A stretch of 64,000 nt of DNA. Source: Owenia fusiformis. Its lineage: Eukaryota; Annelida; Polychaeta; Sabellida; Oweniidae. Positions 22,816-33,289 of this stretch are shown piece by piece (the first letter of the stretch is position 1; each line of letters starts with the position of its first letter). The position numbers and the translations under genes are program-made. The notes under the pieces are model-generated. The model made no database searches, was not told the DNA's origin, and was given only the letters and a program-made list of their open reading frames with translations. The DNA is taken from positions 7,709,525 to 7,773,524 of the forward strand of contig CAIIXF020000004.1 of the NCBI GenBank assembly GCA_903813345.2, in the 5' to 3' direction.

Positions 22816-23160
22816 ACTTCACAATTTGGAATAGGTTTCAGCTCTGGGTAAGGTTTGCCTTATCAATTTCAAAGTCAAAAATTTATAAAAAAAAGAAAAC
22901 CTAATATCCTAACTTTTGTATATTTCAGATAGTAATGTATAATGTGCAGCAAAGCTGTGGCCTTTTGTAATTTAGGGAGTCTCAGCCATGTTAATTTTTC
23001 CGAAAATAACATGGCAGAGAAGTATCAAAATATAAGAGGACTCAGATATGATAGCTAAACTACAAAACAAACTAAATAAAATAAAAAATAAAAATAATAA
23101 TAATAATCTCGGATAATCATTCAAAATATTTCCAGGCGCATCATTTTAAAAATGACTGTT

Positions 23161-23575
23161 GCCACGTCATCTGCAGAAACAATAAAATATACTTACATGA
23201 TTATATATGCTTGTACCCTTGGACCTCGTCTGCTACATGACCTTAAGTCGTGAAGACCTTAGGTGTGAAATACAGGGACCATCACATCAACTTCCATAAT
23301 CCCAATAATATCTACTGTGAGTATTCTCCTACTTCAATGAGGGGTTTCAAGCCAAAAAATGCTCAGATTATTTGCAATTACTGCACATAAACACTGACAG
23401 GGTAGTTGATCTCTCTCTTGGTCGCAAGAAATAGGATCGTGATGTTTTAATATGTATTAAAAGATTTGTAGCGAAGGCCCCTGTATGTAGTTACTATTTG
23501 CAATGTCTCATTATTTTGAAACAAATGTCAAATTATAGTGACAAATGACACCAAGCTTCGTCATGTAAGGGATAA
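23161..23575 (-). promoter_or_regulatory. Upstream block conserved between paralogues; possible 5' UTR exon
   Basis: AAACAATAAAATATACTTACAT here matches 48508-48531 and CAGTGACAAATGACACCA-like sequence matches 48673-48690. On the gene strand this gives an identical splice-donor context (AT followed by GTAAGTATATTTTATTG), suggesting a non-coding first exon ending near 23200 in this copy and near 48533 in the other. Promoter elements are not recognisable, so the role is inferred from conservation alone. Confidence 0.45.
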
Positions 23576-23686
23576 CGCAACCAAATGCAATAACATGCAT
23601 TTAAATGATCTGTCTTTTAGAGAAAATTAAGATTTGTTGCCATGTTTTGATTTCATGCCATCATACCAAAGTATGCCCTTTGCAGT

Positions 23687-24108
23687 TGTAACATGGCCAT
23701 TTTCATACTTTCATATTTCTCACTTTTCATATTGATCAATCCTTTATATTTCACTTATTATCAATATAACAGGTCCCTAGGTTACTATTGTATCAGTGCC
23801 AAATGTTTTAATCCTCTTGTTTGCCATGCCTTGCCTTTTCACTTTCTTTTGTTTCAAACCAGTTTTTAGCTTTTCATGTTGTATGTTCAATGTTGTTTAA
23901 TTTTGTATTGTGTCACTTCCATGTATGGAAAACACACTCACTCACTTGAGTTTGGGTGTTGGCCCAGCCTCAGTTATTGCTTATACATAGACTGTACAGA
24001 ACACGATTTTTGAAGAATTGAAATAGATTTGTTTTTATCTTATTTTATATTACTTTTCTGTTGACTTTTATATTATTGCCACCCACGGCCTTAGCCCCGG
24101 ACATTACA
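23687..24108 (+). repeat. Left LTR
   Basis: 422 bp, TG...CA termini, nearly identical to the right LTR. An AATAAA-type signal is not obvious; a TATTTATA-free, AT-rich U3 is seen. Confidence 0.9.
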
Positions 24109-24109
24109 T

Positions 24110-24127
24110 TGGTACCAGGAGTGGGGT
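24110..24127 (+). promoter_or_regulatory. Candidate primer-binding site (tRNA-Leu type)
   Basis: TGGTACCAGGAGTGGGGT lies one base after the left LTR. It matches the complement of a typical metazoan tRNA-Leu 3' end (TGGTGTCAGGAGTGGGAT) at 15 of 18 positions. The tRNA comparison is from memory of the family. Confidence 0.6.
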
Positions 24128-24216
24128 TGGTGAGCAACAAGTGGGGTTGGTGAGCGAAGAAGTTGGGTAGGTGAAGGCAACAAAGTTTTACTGGACTAAC
24201 AATCATACTTTTTATA

Positions 24217-24967
24217 ATGGTATTTACAACAAAATGGAATACCATATCGTTTGTGAAGCGATGTTGGTTTTGTAAAATCTTCAAACCACACCAAGCGACA
24301 ATGTGAACTATTCAAAAATGCCAGGTATTTTTGTTCAAAATGCCAAATATATGGACACCGTGATAGAGATCACCAGGAATTCCCGACAATCCAGCAAAAT
24401 TTCGTGAGATCAACCAAATCTGCTTCGACACAAACAAAACTTTTAGAATCAAATGAGCGATCAAAGCAACATAATAAATATTGCCAAACAGCAACTGTGA
24501 ACATGGATATTTATAAATACAACATGGACAACTACAAACGTATAGAGAGCGAATTATTTGGACAGAAGAATGGAAATCGAATATACAAAGAACGCATCCA
24601 GACCCTACAATCACAGAACAATAACATTTCAGCTGTGATTAAAGCTCAAGACGTACATATCCAAGAATTACAAAAGGACTTACAGGAATATTCTGATCGC
24701 ACAACTAGGGATGATCAAACCATCTCCAAACTGAAATCTGATCTGACGGATTCTGAGGTGAGAATAAATGTATTGACAGCTTCCTGTGATAAACATCTAA
24801 ATACAATCATTGATATCAAAAATCAACTCCAGGAACAATCTGAAACAATGGAAATCTACGAAACCGTGATAAAAACGCAGCAGGAAAAATTGGATCAAAT
24901 TATTACTCGAACGGGAACAACTGAAACCACAACAATATGGAAACAATTAGGAGAACATCTATTTTAG
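24217..24967 (+). pseudogene. Zinc-knuckle and coiled-coil (Gag-like) protein, one frameshift
   Basis: The only ORF in the LTR element. An ATG at 24217 leads in one frame to a Cys-x2-Cys pair at 24262-24273. The companion His and Cys (spacing C-x2-C-x4-H-x4-C) are read in the adjacent frame, so a 1-nt shift at the A4 run near 24274 splits a nucleocapsid-type CCHC knuckle. A second knuckle, CSKCQIYGHRDRDH (C-x2-C-x4-H-x4-H), follows in the open frame. About 180 residues of predicted coiled coil then run to the stop at 24967, rich in E, K, Q and heptad-like leucines and isoleucines. Zinc knuckles fit Gag RNA binding, but a long C-terminal coiled coil after them is not the usual Gag order. The frameshift may be a mutation or a sequencing slip. 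Confidence 0.6.
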
Positions 24968-25260
24968 AAAGGAAAGACACCAAATCATCACAAAGCCATA
25001 CTATTTGATGTTTGATTTGAGGATATGCTTCGTTTTGACCTACAACTACAAGAGATGTGTATTAACTTCTGCAACAGATGCATATTTACTATAATATGAT
25101 AATTTGGAACAACTTTTATCTTCACTGATCTTCAATTGACTGTCATGACATCAGATATACATATATCGTTAGTGACTAGCCTTTTACCACAATGTGCCAA
25201 TCAAACCTATTGAGTAATCAATCTTCATGGTGTATTTGTCTTAAATTGATGTTTATTTAT

Positions 25261-25570
25261 TAGCCAGTTATGGTGTTCATTTACTGCCTAGGGAGTTCAA
25301 GCCTTATGGTGCAAAGTAACTAGCCTTTATGGTGCTAAAGCCTATTATGGTGCATATATTAAAGCCTTTAATGGTGTATACTAGCCTTTTATGGTGTATG
25401 AGACGCCTTTATGGTGTATATTAGCCTTTAATGGTGTTCATTAGCCTTTTATGGTGTGTAATAAGCCTTTTATGGTGTGCAATAGCCTGTATGGTGTAAA
25501 TTAGCCTTTTATGATGTGCATTCGCCTATATGGTGTTATATTTTGCCTTACATGGTGTTAATTAAGCCTA
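25261..25570 (+). repeat. ~20-bp tandem array inside the LTR element
   Basis: About 15 imperfect units of TAGCCTTTTATGGTGTATA-type sequence occupy the interior between the ORF and the right LTR, where pol would lie in an autonomous element. Confidence 0.85.
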
Positions 25571-25827
25571 AAATGATTTTACTTAATATGTTTTTTGGTA
25601 CTTCAATGGCTTTTCATTTAACTAGTCAACATTTTATACTTTAGAATTATGTTATACTTTGCTTTATAATGTTGACCATTGTGGATGTTATTAGGGGAGG
25701 AATATGCTCATTTTTATACAGATGTGTTACATAATTTTAAATTGCTACAAATCTTTCCTTTATGTATTTTGTATTTATGACCTACTTAAGGTAAATGCGG
25801 GACGCATTTAGACGTTGTCCGCGTGGA

Positions 25828-26249
25828 TGTAACATGGCCATTTTCATACTTTCATATTTCTCACTTTTCATATTGATCAATCCTTTATATTTCACTTATT
25901 ATCAATATAACAGGTCCCTAGGTTACTATTGTATAAGTGCCAAATGTTTTAATCCTCTTGTTTGCCATGCCTTGCCTTTTCACTTTCTTTTGTTTCAAAC
26001 CAGTTTTTAGCTTTTCATGTTGTATGTTCAATGTTGTTTAATTTTGTATTGTGTCACTTCCATGTATGGAAAACACACTCACTCACTTGAGTTTGGGTGT
26101 TGGCCCAGCCTCAGTTATTGCTTATACATAGACTGTACAGAACACGATTTTTGAAGAATTGAAATAGATTTGTTTTTATCTTATTTTATATTACTTTTCT
26201 GTTGACTTTTATATTATTGCCACCCACGGCCTTAGCCCCGGACATTACA
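25828..26249 (+). repeat. Right LTR
   Basis: 422 bp, TG...CA, followed by the CAGT target duplication. It differs from the left LTR at one visible base. Confidence 0.9.
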
Positions 26250-26372
26250 CAGTGAAAAAAGTTTGAATCAAAACTCCCCATGAACATCAAAAGAGTTCAC
26301 CTGTTGAATACGCCATCTATAGAAAATATCAAAAATTGTCATTCTTATTTTGACAGATGGAGGAAGGTCAAA

Positions 26373-26883
26373 TAGTGGAATGGGTGATAGGTGTTTTTCG
26401 TGCGATGAAGTCTAAAAATTTTAATTGGTATAATCATTTAGGCCACTTAAAACTACATTTATTCATGAATTTTCAGTTTCCAATTTTTCAGCGTTAAGCG
26501 GCTGTTCCATTTTACCCCCCCTGAAAAACCAAAAGAGGGTATGTATACAAATGCAGCCATTTCACCATTATAATTCGAGCAATTCTATTGAAAGTTCATG
26601 GGAACATACATTGTATAATAGACATGTATCATGCAAAATATGAGTGTGAAAGCTCTACTTGTTGCCATGGTAACCACTCGTTGAATTATAAAAATGACTG
26701 AAAAGGGCAATTTTCGTACATTCGGATTGCAGTAAACTGAACTTATCTTGTTGTAAGAGATTGATTGATCAGTCTAAATATGCTTAAAAACTTCCCAGAT
26801 GTGTATGGTATAAATCTAGGGGAAAAGTAAATTTTTGGGATGTTTCTTATATTTTACATGATTTTTTTAATATGCATACCCCT
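26373..26883. repeat. Left terminal inverted repeat of the Academ-like element
   Basis: About 510 bp, inverted partner 32266-32780. It contains a palindromic GTTGCCATGGTAAC (26661-26674), a match to the RFX X-box consensus. Confidence 0.85.
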
Positions 26884-27456
26884 ATTTGGGATCCATATGT
26901 GCTTTCCTTGTCTGTAATGTCAAAAACATAGATATCTTCAATATTTCAAGTTGAATCCTTTCTTATCTTATATTATACTGGAAAGCTAAATGCATATTAA
27001 TGAGATCCATGGTCAGGATTAATGTAATATTTGTATCTGTTGCTATGATGACAACATATAACTATTAATTTTTCGCACATGTTCCATGTTATATCGTGAA
27101 GACAGCAGATTTCATCATTTCAGGAATATTTGTCTTGCATCATTACATACACAATACACAGAGTAAAAGGTCTAAAGAGGTACTATATCTAGTATACTTA
27201 GATGGGGTTTGTCATGACTGACTCTTCAAAATTGAGGTTTTAAAAAAGCACATGTAATGAAAAATCAGAAAATGGAACTTGTTACAAGATTAAGTTGAAA
27301 ACAGGTAAAATAAACTAATAACATTTATGACATATTATTCTCTTACATCTGAAGAAATTGAAAATACATTAAACATAAATTTTCAGAATAGTTTACCATG
27401 AAATTAAGATTAAACTGAAAAAGTAAATGTCAAGCAATATATATTTCAGGGAAGCA

Positions 27457-28054
27457 ATGAGTGAACGAGTCTTGAGAAAGCGTGTTGCACCTGCATCAGA
27501 GGCTCGCGGTGAGACATCTAGGCCAACATATCTGTTTTCCGATTCCAAATGTATTTCTGAAATACAATAAGAAGGAATATCTTACACAATGTACTACAAA
27601 AATAACTAGAGCAACAATTAATCATGCTATGCATATAAGAGAGGATTGGAACTTAATTCGCAAAATTGGCGGACGTGATCTTCTGGCTGGAGAGGCTCAT
27701 TTCCATCAGGCTTGCAAGCGCTCATATTGTGAACCTAAAATTGTTGGAAAACCTGAGGTAGATGACTATAGTGATTTAATTGAAAAAACTACAGGGACAA
27801 ATGTCAAATTTGATGAAAAAGAACCAGAGGAATCCAATGACCCATCATTCACCTACATATGTGAAAGGATATCCGAAGACATTATGCTTAGGAAGAATGT
27901 TGGTTCTCTTAATAACATTCACAAACAATATCAGACCCATAAACAAGAAAATGATCCCGTGAATTATCAAAAGGACTATCGCAGAAGTAGATTGAAATCT
28001 CGCTTGCAGTCTCATTATGGTAATAGAATAGTTTTACAGCCTGGTAAAAAATGA
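27457..28054 (+). CDS. Transposase N-terminal part, zinc-finger-like, frameshifted
   Basis: An ATG at 27457 opens a short frame ending near 27570. The adjacent frame (open from 27482) continues with YNKKEYLTQC, a GEAHFHQACKRSYC block with possible zinc-binding Cys/His, and ends at 28054. Together they look like the N-terminal DNA-binding region of the protein that continues at 28065, interrupted by shifts near 27565 and at an A6 run near 28046-28051. A TTTCAG just before 27448 could be an acceptor for an upstream exon. Confidence 0.55.
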
Positions 28055-28064
28055 GAAAGACATT

Positions 28065-31000
28065 TTGATTTATAGCTCAAGTCTAACTGTATCAGATATT
28101 GCCGACTCAGCTGCAATGGTAAATCAGACAAATGAACATGGATGCCTGCAGAAAGCAGCACATTATTTAAGAGACAAGATAATTGCTGCTAGTGAAAACG
28201 TCTCTCCAACAAACTGGCCACCATCTGCTTCAGAATTATCAGCAAGTATGTTCCACACTATTCCACCAGAGTTGCAATATTTTCTTATACTTCTGCTATC
28301 AGGCAATGACACAAAAATGAACAATACAAAATATAAACGCTTGACTCATACCATAGGGCAAGACATTTGCTATGGTGCAACAAATGGATCATTCAAAATG
28401 CCAAAACATTACTTGCTTGCGATAGCTATTCATCATCTTACAGGGAGTGCAGAGTTGATCACACTACTGAATCATCATGGCTACTGCACCAGTTACACAG
28501 AGGTCCTAGAAATAGAGACTGCAATATGTGAAGAGATTAAACAGCAAGTGTCATCCTTACCACCATCAATATCCATTTTGTCAAACCAAGTTCTGATGTA
28601 TTGCTTCGATAATTTTGATCTCAATGAGCAGACTCCCAGTGGTTCAGGAACTACACATTCTACCCATGGCATTGTCATTCAAGAACAGAAATCTGTGAAT
28701 CCTCACTGTCATCAAGACACAGCTATGGAGGTTGACGCACATACAGAGTCTAGTGAAAGTCAAGGTCAGCTGGAGCCAATGGATGATGATGGTGGTGATA
28801 TTTCTTCAGAATCTCAAGGTGGTGTGCCAATCCTTCTACCTCAGTCAGATGAACATGTTGATGAAATTGTTGATTCTAGTGCTCAGCCTCCATCACTTGA
28901 ACCAACTAAGGAACGCTACCCTAATGCAAGGAGGTCAGTTAAACTGACAGAGGACATATTACCACCATGTTATGCAGTTAACAAAGCAGAACCACCTAAA
29001 GGGTTTGGTGTCTTCACAATCTCAGAGGAAAGTGAGGTGGCATTAGCTAATGCTTCTAGAAGTGATCTGATGTGGATTTTGTGTCGTCATCAACAGTCAG
29101 AAAATCAGAGTGTCCCTAGCTGGGCAGGTTGGGTGTCACTAACAGGCAAGGGCTCAACTAATGTACCAGTTCAGTCTGTTATAGACTATCTTCCTCCAAT
29201 AAACCACCCAATAACTGAGAATGCTACGGTTCAAGAGTGCCTGAATATTGCTATGCAAGGAACAGCTGAGGTGGGCCAACATTACACATTAGTAACATTT
29301 GATCTGGCAGCAGCCAAAAAGGCCCTGAACATTGTATGGCAATTTCAAAAATACTGTACTGTGATTGTAATGTTAGGTGTTTTCCATTCGCTGTGTTCTT
29401 ATTTCTGCACCATTGGAAAATTTGTGAGGGGCTCTGGTTTTGAAGAGATACTGCTTGAATCAGAAATTTGTGCTAGTGGATCATTAGATGCAGTCCTTAA
29501 TGGAAAAAATTACAACAGAAGCCTGAGAGTTCACAAGATAATGTATGAAGCACTGGAACGTATGTTGTTTGAGAAATTCCAGCAGGAACACCAACTAAAT
29601 CCAGCTGCAAAGAAGAAACTTCAAGATCTAGCTGAAAACCTAAATGAAGAGCTTCTGCAGCAATCCCTCTCTGATAAAGATGTTAGTGAATTCTGTCAAA
29701 AATTCTTCCAGTTCAAAATGGACATCAGACAAGGGAAAATGGGTAAAACTCCACAGTTCTGGGTCCAGTACAGTGATATGGTTGGCACTGCACTTCAGTA
29801 TATCCGTGCCACAAAGGAAAATGATCTCAACCTCCACATTGGAGCACACTCAGCCATGAATAGTGCATTCTTTGCCATGGACCATCAAAATTATGCCAGA
29901 TTTCACTGTTACCAATTTCTCACCCTTCTCAACCTAGATAAGACACATCCTGGTGCAACAGAGCTCATCTCAAACAATGGATTTTCTGTTTCAAGATCAG
30001 ATGTATCATGCTCACGAAATCCTGTGGACATTACCATAGAACAAACTATCAATTGCAATGCAAAATCTAAAGGTGGTATTGTTGGTTTCAGTAGGAACAA
30101 GGGTGCATATCAGCGCTGGTGCGTTACACGAACACAGAGAGGACTGTATACAGAGGCTGCCCTTGATATAGCTGGAATGAGAGACTCAGACGATATCCTC
30201 CATAGAGACAACTCATTAGCCCAAGTAACAACATCTGAAGCTGGTGTAAAGTCAGTAATGCAGGCATTCAAAAGCTTCATCAACCCATTTGACATCAATG
30301 AGCCTGCTCTTCACTGTGTATCATCTGGTTTGCCAGCCCCAGCAGAAGTTCAAGGGCTGACTGATGCATTACAGAAAGGTTACCAAGCAAGTGAACAATT
30401 CATTGATAGACTGAGAGTTCAAAACTCAGAACTTAAGTTTCACGATAGCATAAAAAAGATGAAAGTTGCAACATTTGCAAATTCTGCTGTGACCAAGAAG
30501 ATGACAACTTCAAAAAATAAGGTTGTTGAAATCAGCGCCACAAGAAACCTATTTGGCCAACTACTTAATGTATCTCAAAACAGTGAGATTAGTCTTGAGA
30601 GGCTCATGGGATATTGCATGGGTCCTGTTCCTTGGCCTCTCGCCCTACCTGATGGTTCTCTAGCAAAAACACCAAAGTCAACACTCATTCATGAGCTGCA
30701 AGGGAATGACAGTATTCCATCTCCCCCATCTGAATCAATAACTATCTTGGATGGAAATATGAGTTTCTATCAAATGGAAAAAATAGCACCAATATTTGGT
30801 AAAGTTGCAAGAGACATATTCACACACTTACCAAAATCCAAGAACGTACATTTTGTAACCGATTCCTACCATGAAAACTCCATTAAAGATCTTGAGAGAA
30901 ACAAAAGGGGGCAGTCAGATCCAATTATCCTGAAGGGAGCCCACACTAAAACCCCATCAAAATCATGGAATAACTTCCTAACAAGTGGCAAAAATAAAGA

Positions 31001-31985
31001 GGAACTTATCAAGTTCCTGTTACGTGAATGGCAAACCAAGAAGTATGCCAGTGATCTGAAGGGAAGAAACATCTACTTCTCAGACCAAGAGAATACAATT
31101 CTACTCACAAGTGATGGTGAAAAGGTTTATACTTCCCCAGTAAATGACCTAGCATCTAACCAAGAAGAAGCAGATACAAAGATGATTCTTCACATGCTGT
31201 TCGCTGCAAGACATGGAAAACCAGTAATTGTTCGATCCCTTGATACTGATGTCTTTCTACTACTCCTAAGGTATGCTGACAGGGTCGATGTACCGATATA
31301 TTTTGACACTGGAAAAGGAGATGGACGTCGCCTCCTTGACATCCAAGCAATAGCCTCCCGCCTGGGCCAGCAACTTTGTGAAGCACTGCCCAGCTTCCAT
31401 GCTTTCACGGGGTGCGATAGCACTAGTGCATTCATTCGCAGAGGCAAGATAAAGCCACTCAAAATTCTTACCAGAGGTCCTCCAGATGAAAGGAATCGTT
31501 TCCTGAAACTGTTTACTACAATGGGAAATACTGTTGAGGTTACCAACCAAATGGAATCTACTGCTGAGGACTATGTTTGCAAAATGTACTCTAGAAAAAC
31601 CAAGCTAAGGAACATCAACAAACTTCGCTATGAACTATTTCAACAAAGATATTCCCCCAAGAAATCAGGAGATGCTTTGACTTACGATGGAACTGACTTG
31701 TCACTGTTACCCCCCTGTAGAGACTCTATAATTCAAAAGTTGAAAAGGAGTAACTATCAAAGCTATATCTGGAAACAAACACACATTGCTGTCAGTGAAC
31801 TCCCAAATGCCACGTTGCATGGCTGGCAACTTGATACCAATGGTAACATTGAGCCACAATGGTCTAGTTTACCCGTCTTACCGAAAGACCTTGTAGATCT
31901 GCTTGATGAGGTTGCTGAGCCTATTGTACTTGAAGATGCAGACTTCTTGGGAAGTGTTGAGGGTGGGGATGTTCTAGACAGCTAG
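28065..31985 (+). CDS. Academ-like transposase: DDE-type core plus XPG/FEN-like nuclease
   Basis: An intact 1306-codon frame. Candidate DDE residues lie in CFDNFDLNE (~178), TLVTFDLAAAKKA (~411) and PVDITIEQTINCNAK (~652). The C-terminal third has acidic motifs spaced as in XPG/FEN1 nucleases: VTDSY (~930), QEEADTKM (~1032), RSLDTDVFLLLL (~1057) and FTGCDSTSAF (~1112). These correspond to the ExE, DxD and GxD blocks of FEN1 (family knowledge; assignment by eye). The long inverted repeats around it mark a mobile element, not a host gene. The preceding 190 codons are in another frame, one nucleotide off at an A6 run, so the natural protein is probably about 1500 residues. The long intact frame suggests recent activity. 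Confidence 0.7.
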   Translation: MIYSSSLTVSDIADSAAMVNQTNEHGCLQKAAHYLRDKIIAASENVSPTNWPPSASELSASMFHTIPPELQYFLILLLSGNDTKMNNTKYKRLTHTIGQDICYGATNGSFKMPKHYLLAIAIHHLTGSAELITLLNHHGYCTSYTEVLEIETAICEEIKQQVSSLPPSISILSNQVLMYCFDNFDLNEQTPSGSGTTHSTHGIVIQEQKSVNPHCHQDTAMEVDAHTESSESQGQLEPMDDDGGDISSESQGGVPILLPQSDEHVDEIVDSSAQPPSLEPTKERYPNARRSVKLTEDILPPCYAVNKAEPPKGFGVFTISEESEVALANASRSDLMWILCRHQQSENQSVPSWAGWVSLTGKGSTNVPVQSVIDYLPPINHPITENATVQECLNIAMQGTAEVGQHYTLVTFDLAAAKKALNIVWQFQKYCTVIVMLGVFHSLCSYFCTIGKFVRGSGFEEILLESEICASGSLDAVLNGKNYNRSLRVHKIMYEALERMLFEKFQQEHQLNPAAKKKLQDLAENLNEELLQQSLSDKDVSEFCQKFFQFKMDIRQGKMGKTPQFWVQYSDMVGTALQYIRATKENDLNLHIGAHSAMNSAFFAMDHQNYARFHCYQFLTLLNLDKTHPGATELISNNGFSVSRSDVSCSRNPVDITIEQTINCNAKSKGGIVGFSRNKGAYQRWCVTRTQRGLYTEAALDIAGMRDSDDILHRDNSLAQVTTSEAGVKSVMQAFKSFINPFDINEPALHCVSSGLPAPAEVQGLTDALQKGYQASEQFIDRLRVQNSELKFHDSIKKMKVATFANSAVTKKMTTSKNKVVEISATRNLFGQLLNVSQNSEISLERLMGYCMGPVPWPLALPDGSLAKTPKSTLIHELQGNDSIPSPPSESITILDGNMSFYQMEKIAPIFGKVARDIFTHLPKSKNVHFVTDSYHENSIKDLERNKRGQSDPIILKGAHTKTPSKSWNNFLTSGKNKEELIKFLLREWQTKKYASDLKGRNIYFSDQENTILLTSDGEKVYTSPVNDLASNQEEADTKMILHMLFAARHGKPVIVRSLDTDVFLLLLRYADRVDVPIYFDTGKGDGRRLLDIQAIASRLGQQLCEALPSFHAFTGCDSTSAFIRRGKIKPLKILTRGPPDERNRFLKLFTTMGNTVEVTNQMESTAEDYVCKMYSRKTKLRNINKLRYELFQQRYSPKKSGDALTYDGTDLSLLPPCRDSIIQKLKRSNYQSYIWKQTHIAVSELPNATLHGWQLDTNGNIEPQWSSLPVLPKDLVDLLDEVAEPIVLEDADFLGSVEGGDVLDS

Positions 31986-32265
31986 AAAAGAAAAATGACT
32001 ATAAACATGTTAAACTTCAAAACAATGCTAATGGAGGTAAATTTGTACTCTCATACTGTTTTGTGACATTGTCCATTTAATATGTGGTAACCATAGCAAC
32101 AGTTACAAAAAATTTTCTGAAGTGTATCTTAGCTCCTCACTGTAGATTGAGTTTTCCTATTAATTATACAGTGAAATATTGGTGATAGCCTACAGAGTAT
32201 ACTATAAGAAACTCATTTTGACATTTTGATAGACATTGGAGAAATAATCACTTTCTCATCTTGAA

Positions 32266-32780
32266 TGAGGGTATGAGTGTTAAAAAAATCATGTAAAATA
32301 TAAGAAACATCCCAAAAATTTACTTTTCCCCTAGATTTGTACCATACACATCTGGGAAGTTTTTAAGCATATTTAGACTGATCAATCAATCTCTTACAAC
32401 AAGATAAGTTCAGTTTACTGCAATCCGAATGTACGAAAATCGCCCTTTTTCAGTCATTTTTATAATTCAACGAGTGGTTACCATGGCAACAAGTAGAGCT
32501 TTCACACTCATATTTTGCATGATACATGTCTATTATACAATGTATGTTCCCATGAACTTTCGATAGAATTGCTAGAATAATAATGGTGAAATGGCTGCAT
32601 TTGTACACATACCCCTCTATTGGTTTTTCAGGGGGGGGTAAAATGGAACAGTCGCTTAACGCTGAAAAATTGGAAACTGAAAATTCATGAATGGATGGAG
32701 CTTTAGGTGGCCTAAATGATTATAACAATTAAAATTTTTAGACTACATCGCACAAAAAACACCTATCACCCATTCCACTA
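32266..32780. repeat. Right terminal inverted repeat of the Academ-like element
   Basis: About 515 bp, inverted partner of 26373-26883, with the same X-box-like palindrome GTTACCATGGCAAC at 32477-32490. Confidence 0.85.
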
Positions 32781-33289
32781 AAAGAGGTCAAAACTTTTAA
32801 AAGAAAATGCACCTTAATCACATCAAATCATGTGTTAGAGTTGATCCGTACATACACTTTTTCATTCATCAATCAAAATCAAACCACTGGTGATGCTGGT
32901 GTAATAACAATAACTGGACTATATTCTTGCTTTTAAAATGCCATCTATTCGCGTTTGTCCCCTCATAGACGGACAGTCTGTATTTTCTCCAATAAACGAC
33001 AATCAACTATCCCAACATTTTCCATTCTCTACGCTTTGTTGCTACTTTAATAGTTATAACGGCAGCAGTACGACGAACCATCAGTGACATATTATTTTCA
33101 CCAAAGACGTAGATTCGTATGATCTTTAGAGCAAGGACGCAGCATAGGTTTTTGAACTTTTGAGTGATGACTGCAAAACTTGGAATCTTCAATTCAACCC
33201 TGCTGGTATAAATAAAATATTCAAGGTAGTTGTTCACTGGCAATAGGTGGCTTCACGGTATAGCGAAGGTATAGCATAGGAGCAATGAT
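32781..33289. other. Intergenic, nothing recognised
   Basis: Unique-looking AT-rich sequence between the transposon and a tandem array. No ORF, splice pair or repeat supports a gene. Confidence 0.4.

Larger units (their letters stand above)
23687..26249 (+). mobile_element. Young non-autonomous LTR retrotransposon
   Basis: Two 422-bp direct repeats (23687-24108 and 25828-26249) start TGTAACATGG and end GGACATTACA. By eye they differ at one base near position 105 of the repeat. CAGT flanks both sides (23683-23686 and 26250-26253), a 4-bp target duplication. A tRNA-Leu-like primer site follows the left LTR. The 1.7-kb interior has only a small zinc-knuckle/coiled-coil ORF and a short tandem array. 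No protease, RT or integrase is present, so mobilisation would need a helper. No typical polypurine tract abuts the right LTR; the nearest purine run is near 25693. Confidence 0.9.
26373..32780 (+). mobile_element. Academ-like DNA transposon with ~510-bp inverted repeats
   Basis: Inverted repeats 26373-26883 and 32266-32780 begin TAGTGGAATGGGTGATAGG at the outer end and stay similar to ACATGATTTTTTTAA at the inner end. AAA flanks both ends and may be a 3-bp target duplication. The interior encodes one long transposase-like protein (27457-31985) with DDE-type and XPG/FEN-like acidic motifs. Long inverted repeats, a short target duplication and a transposase fused to an XPG-like nuclease fit the Academ superfamily (family knowledge). 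Lineage assignment is inference. Confidence 0.75.

Noticed and set aside
28065-31985. Host gene of unknown function
   Set aside because: Long terminal inverted repeats at 26373-26883 and 32266-32780 bracket it, and its motifs fit a transposase.
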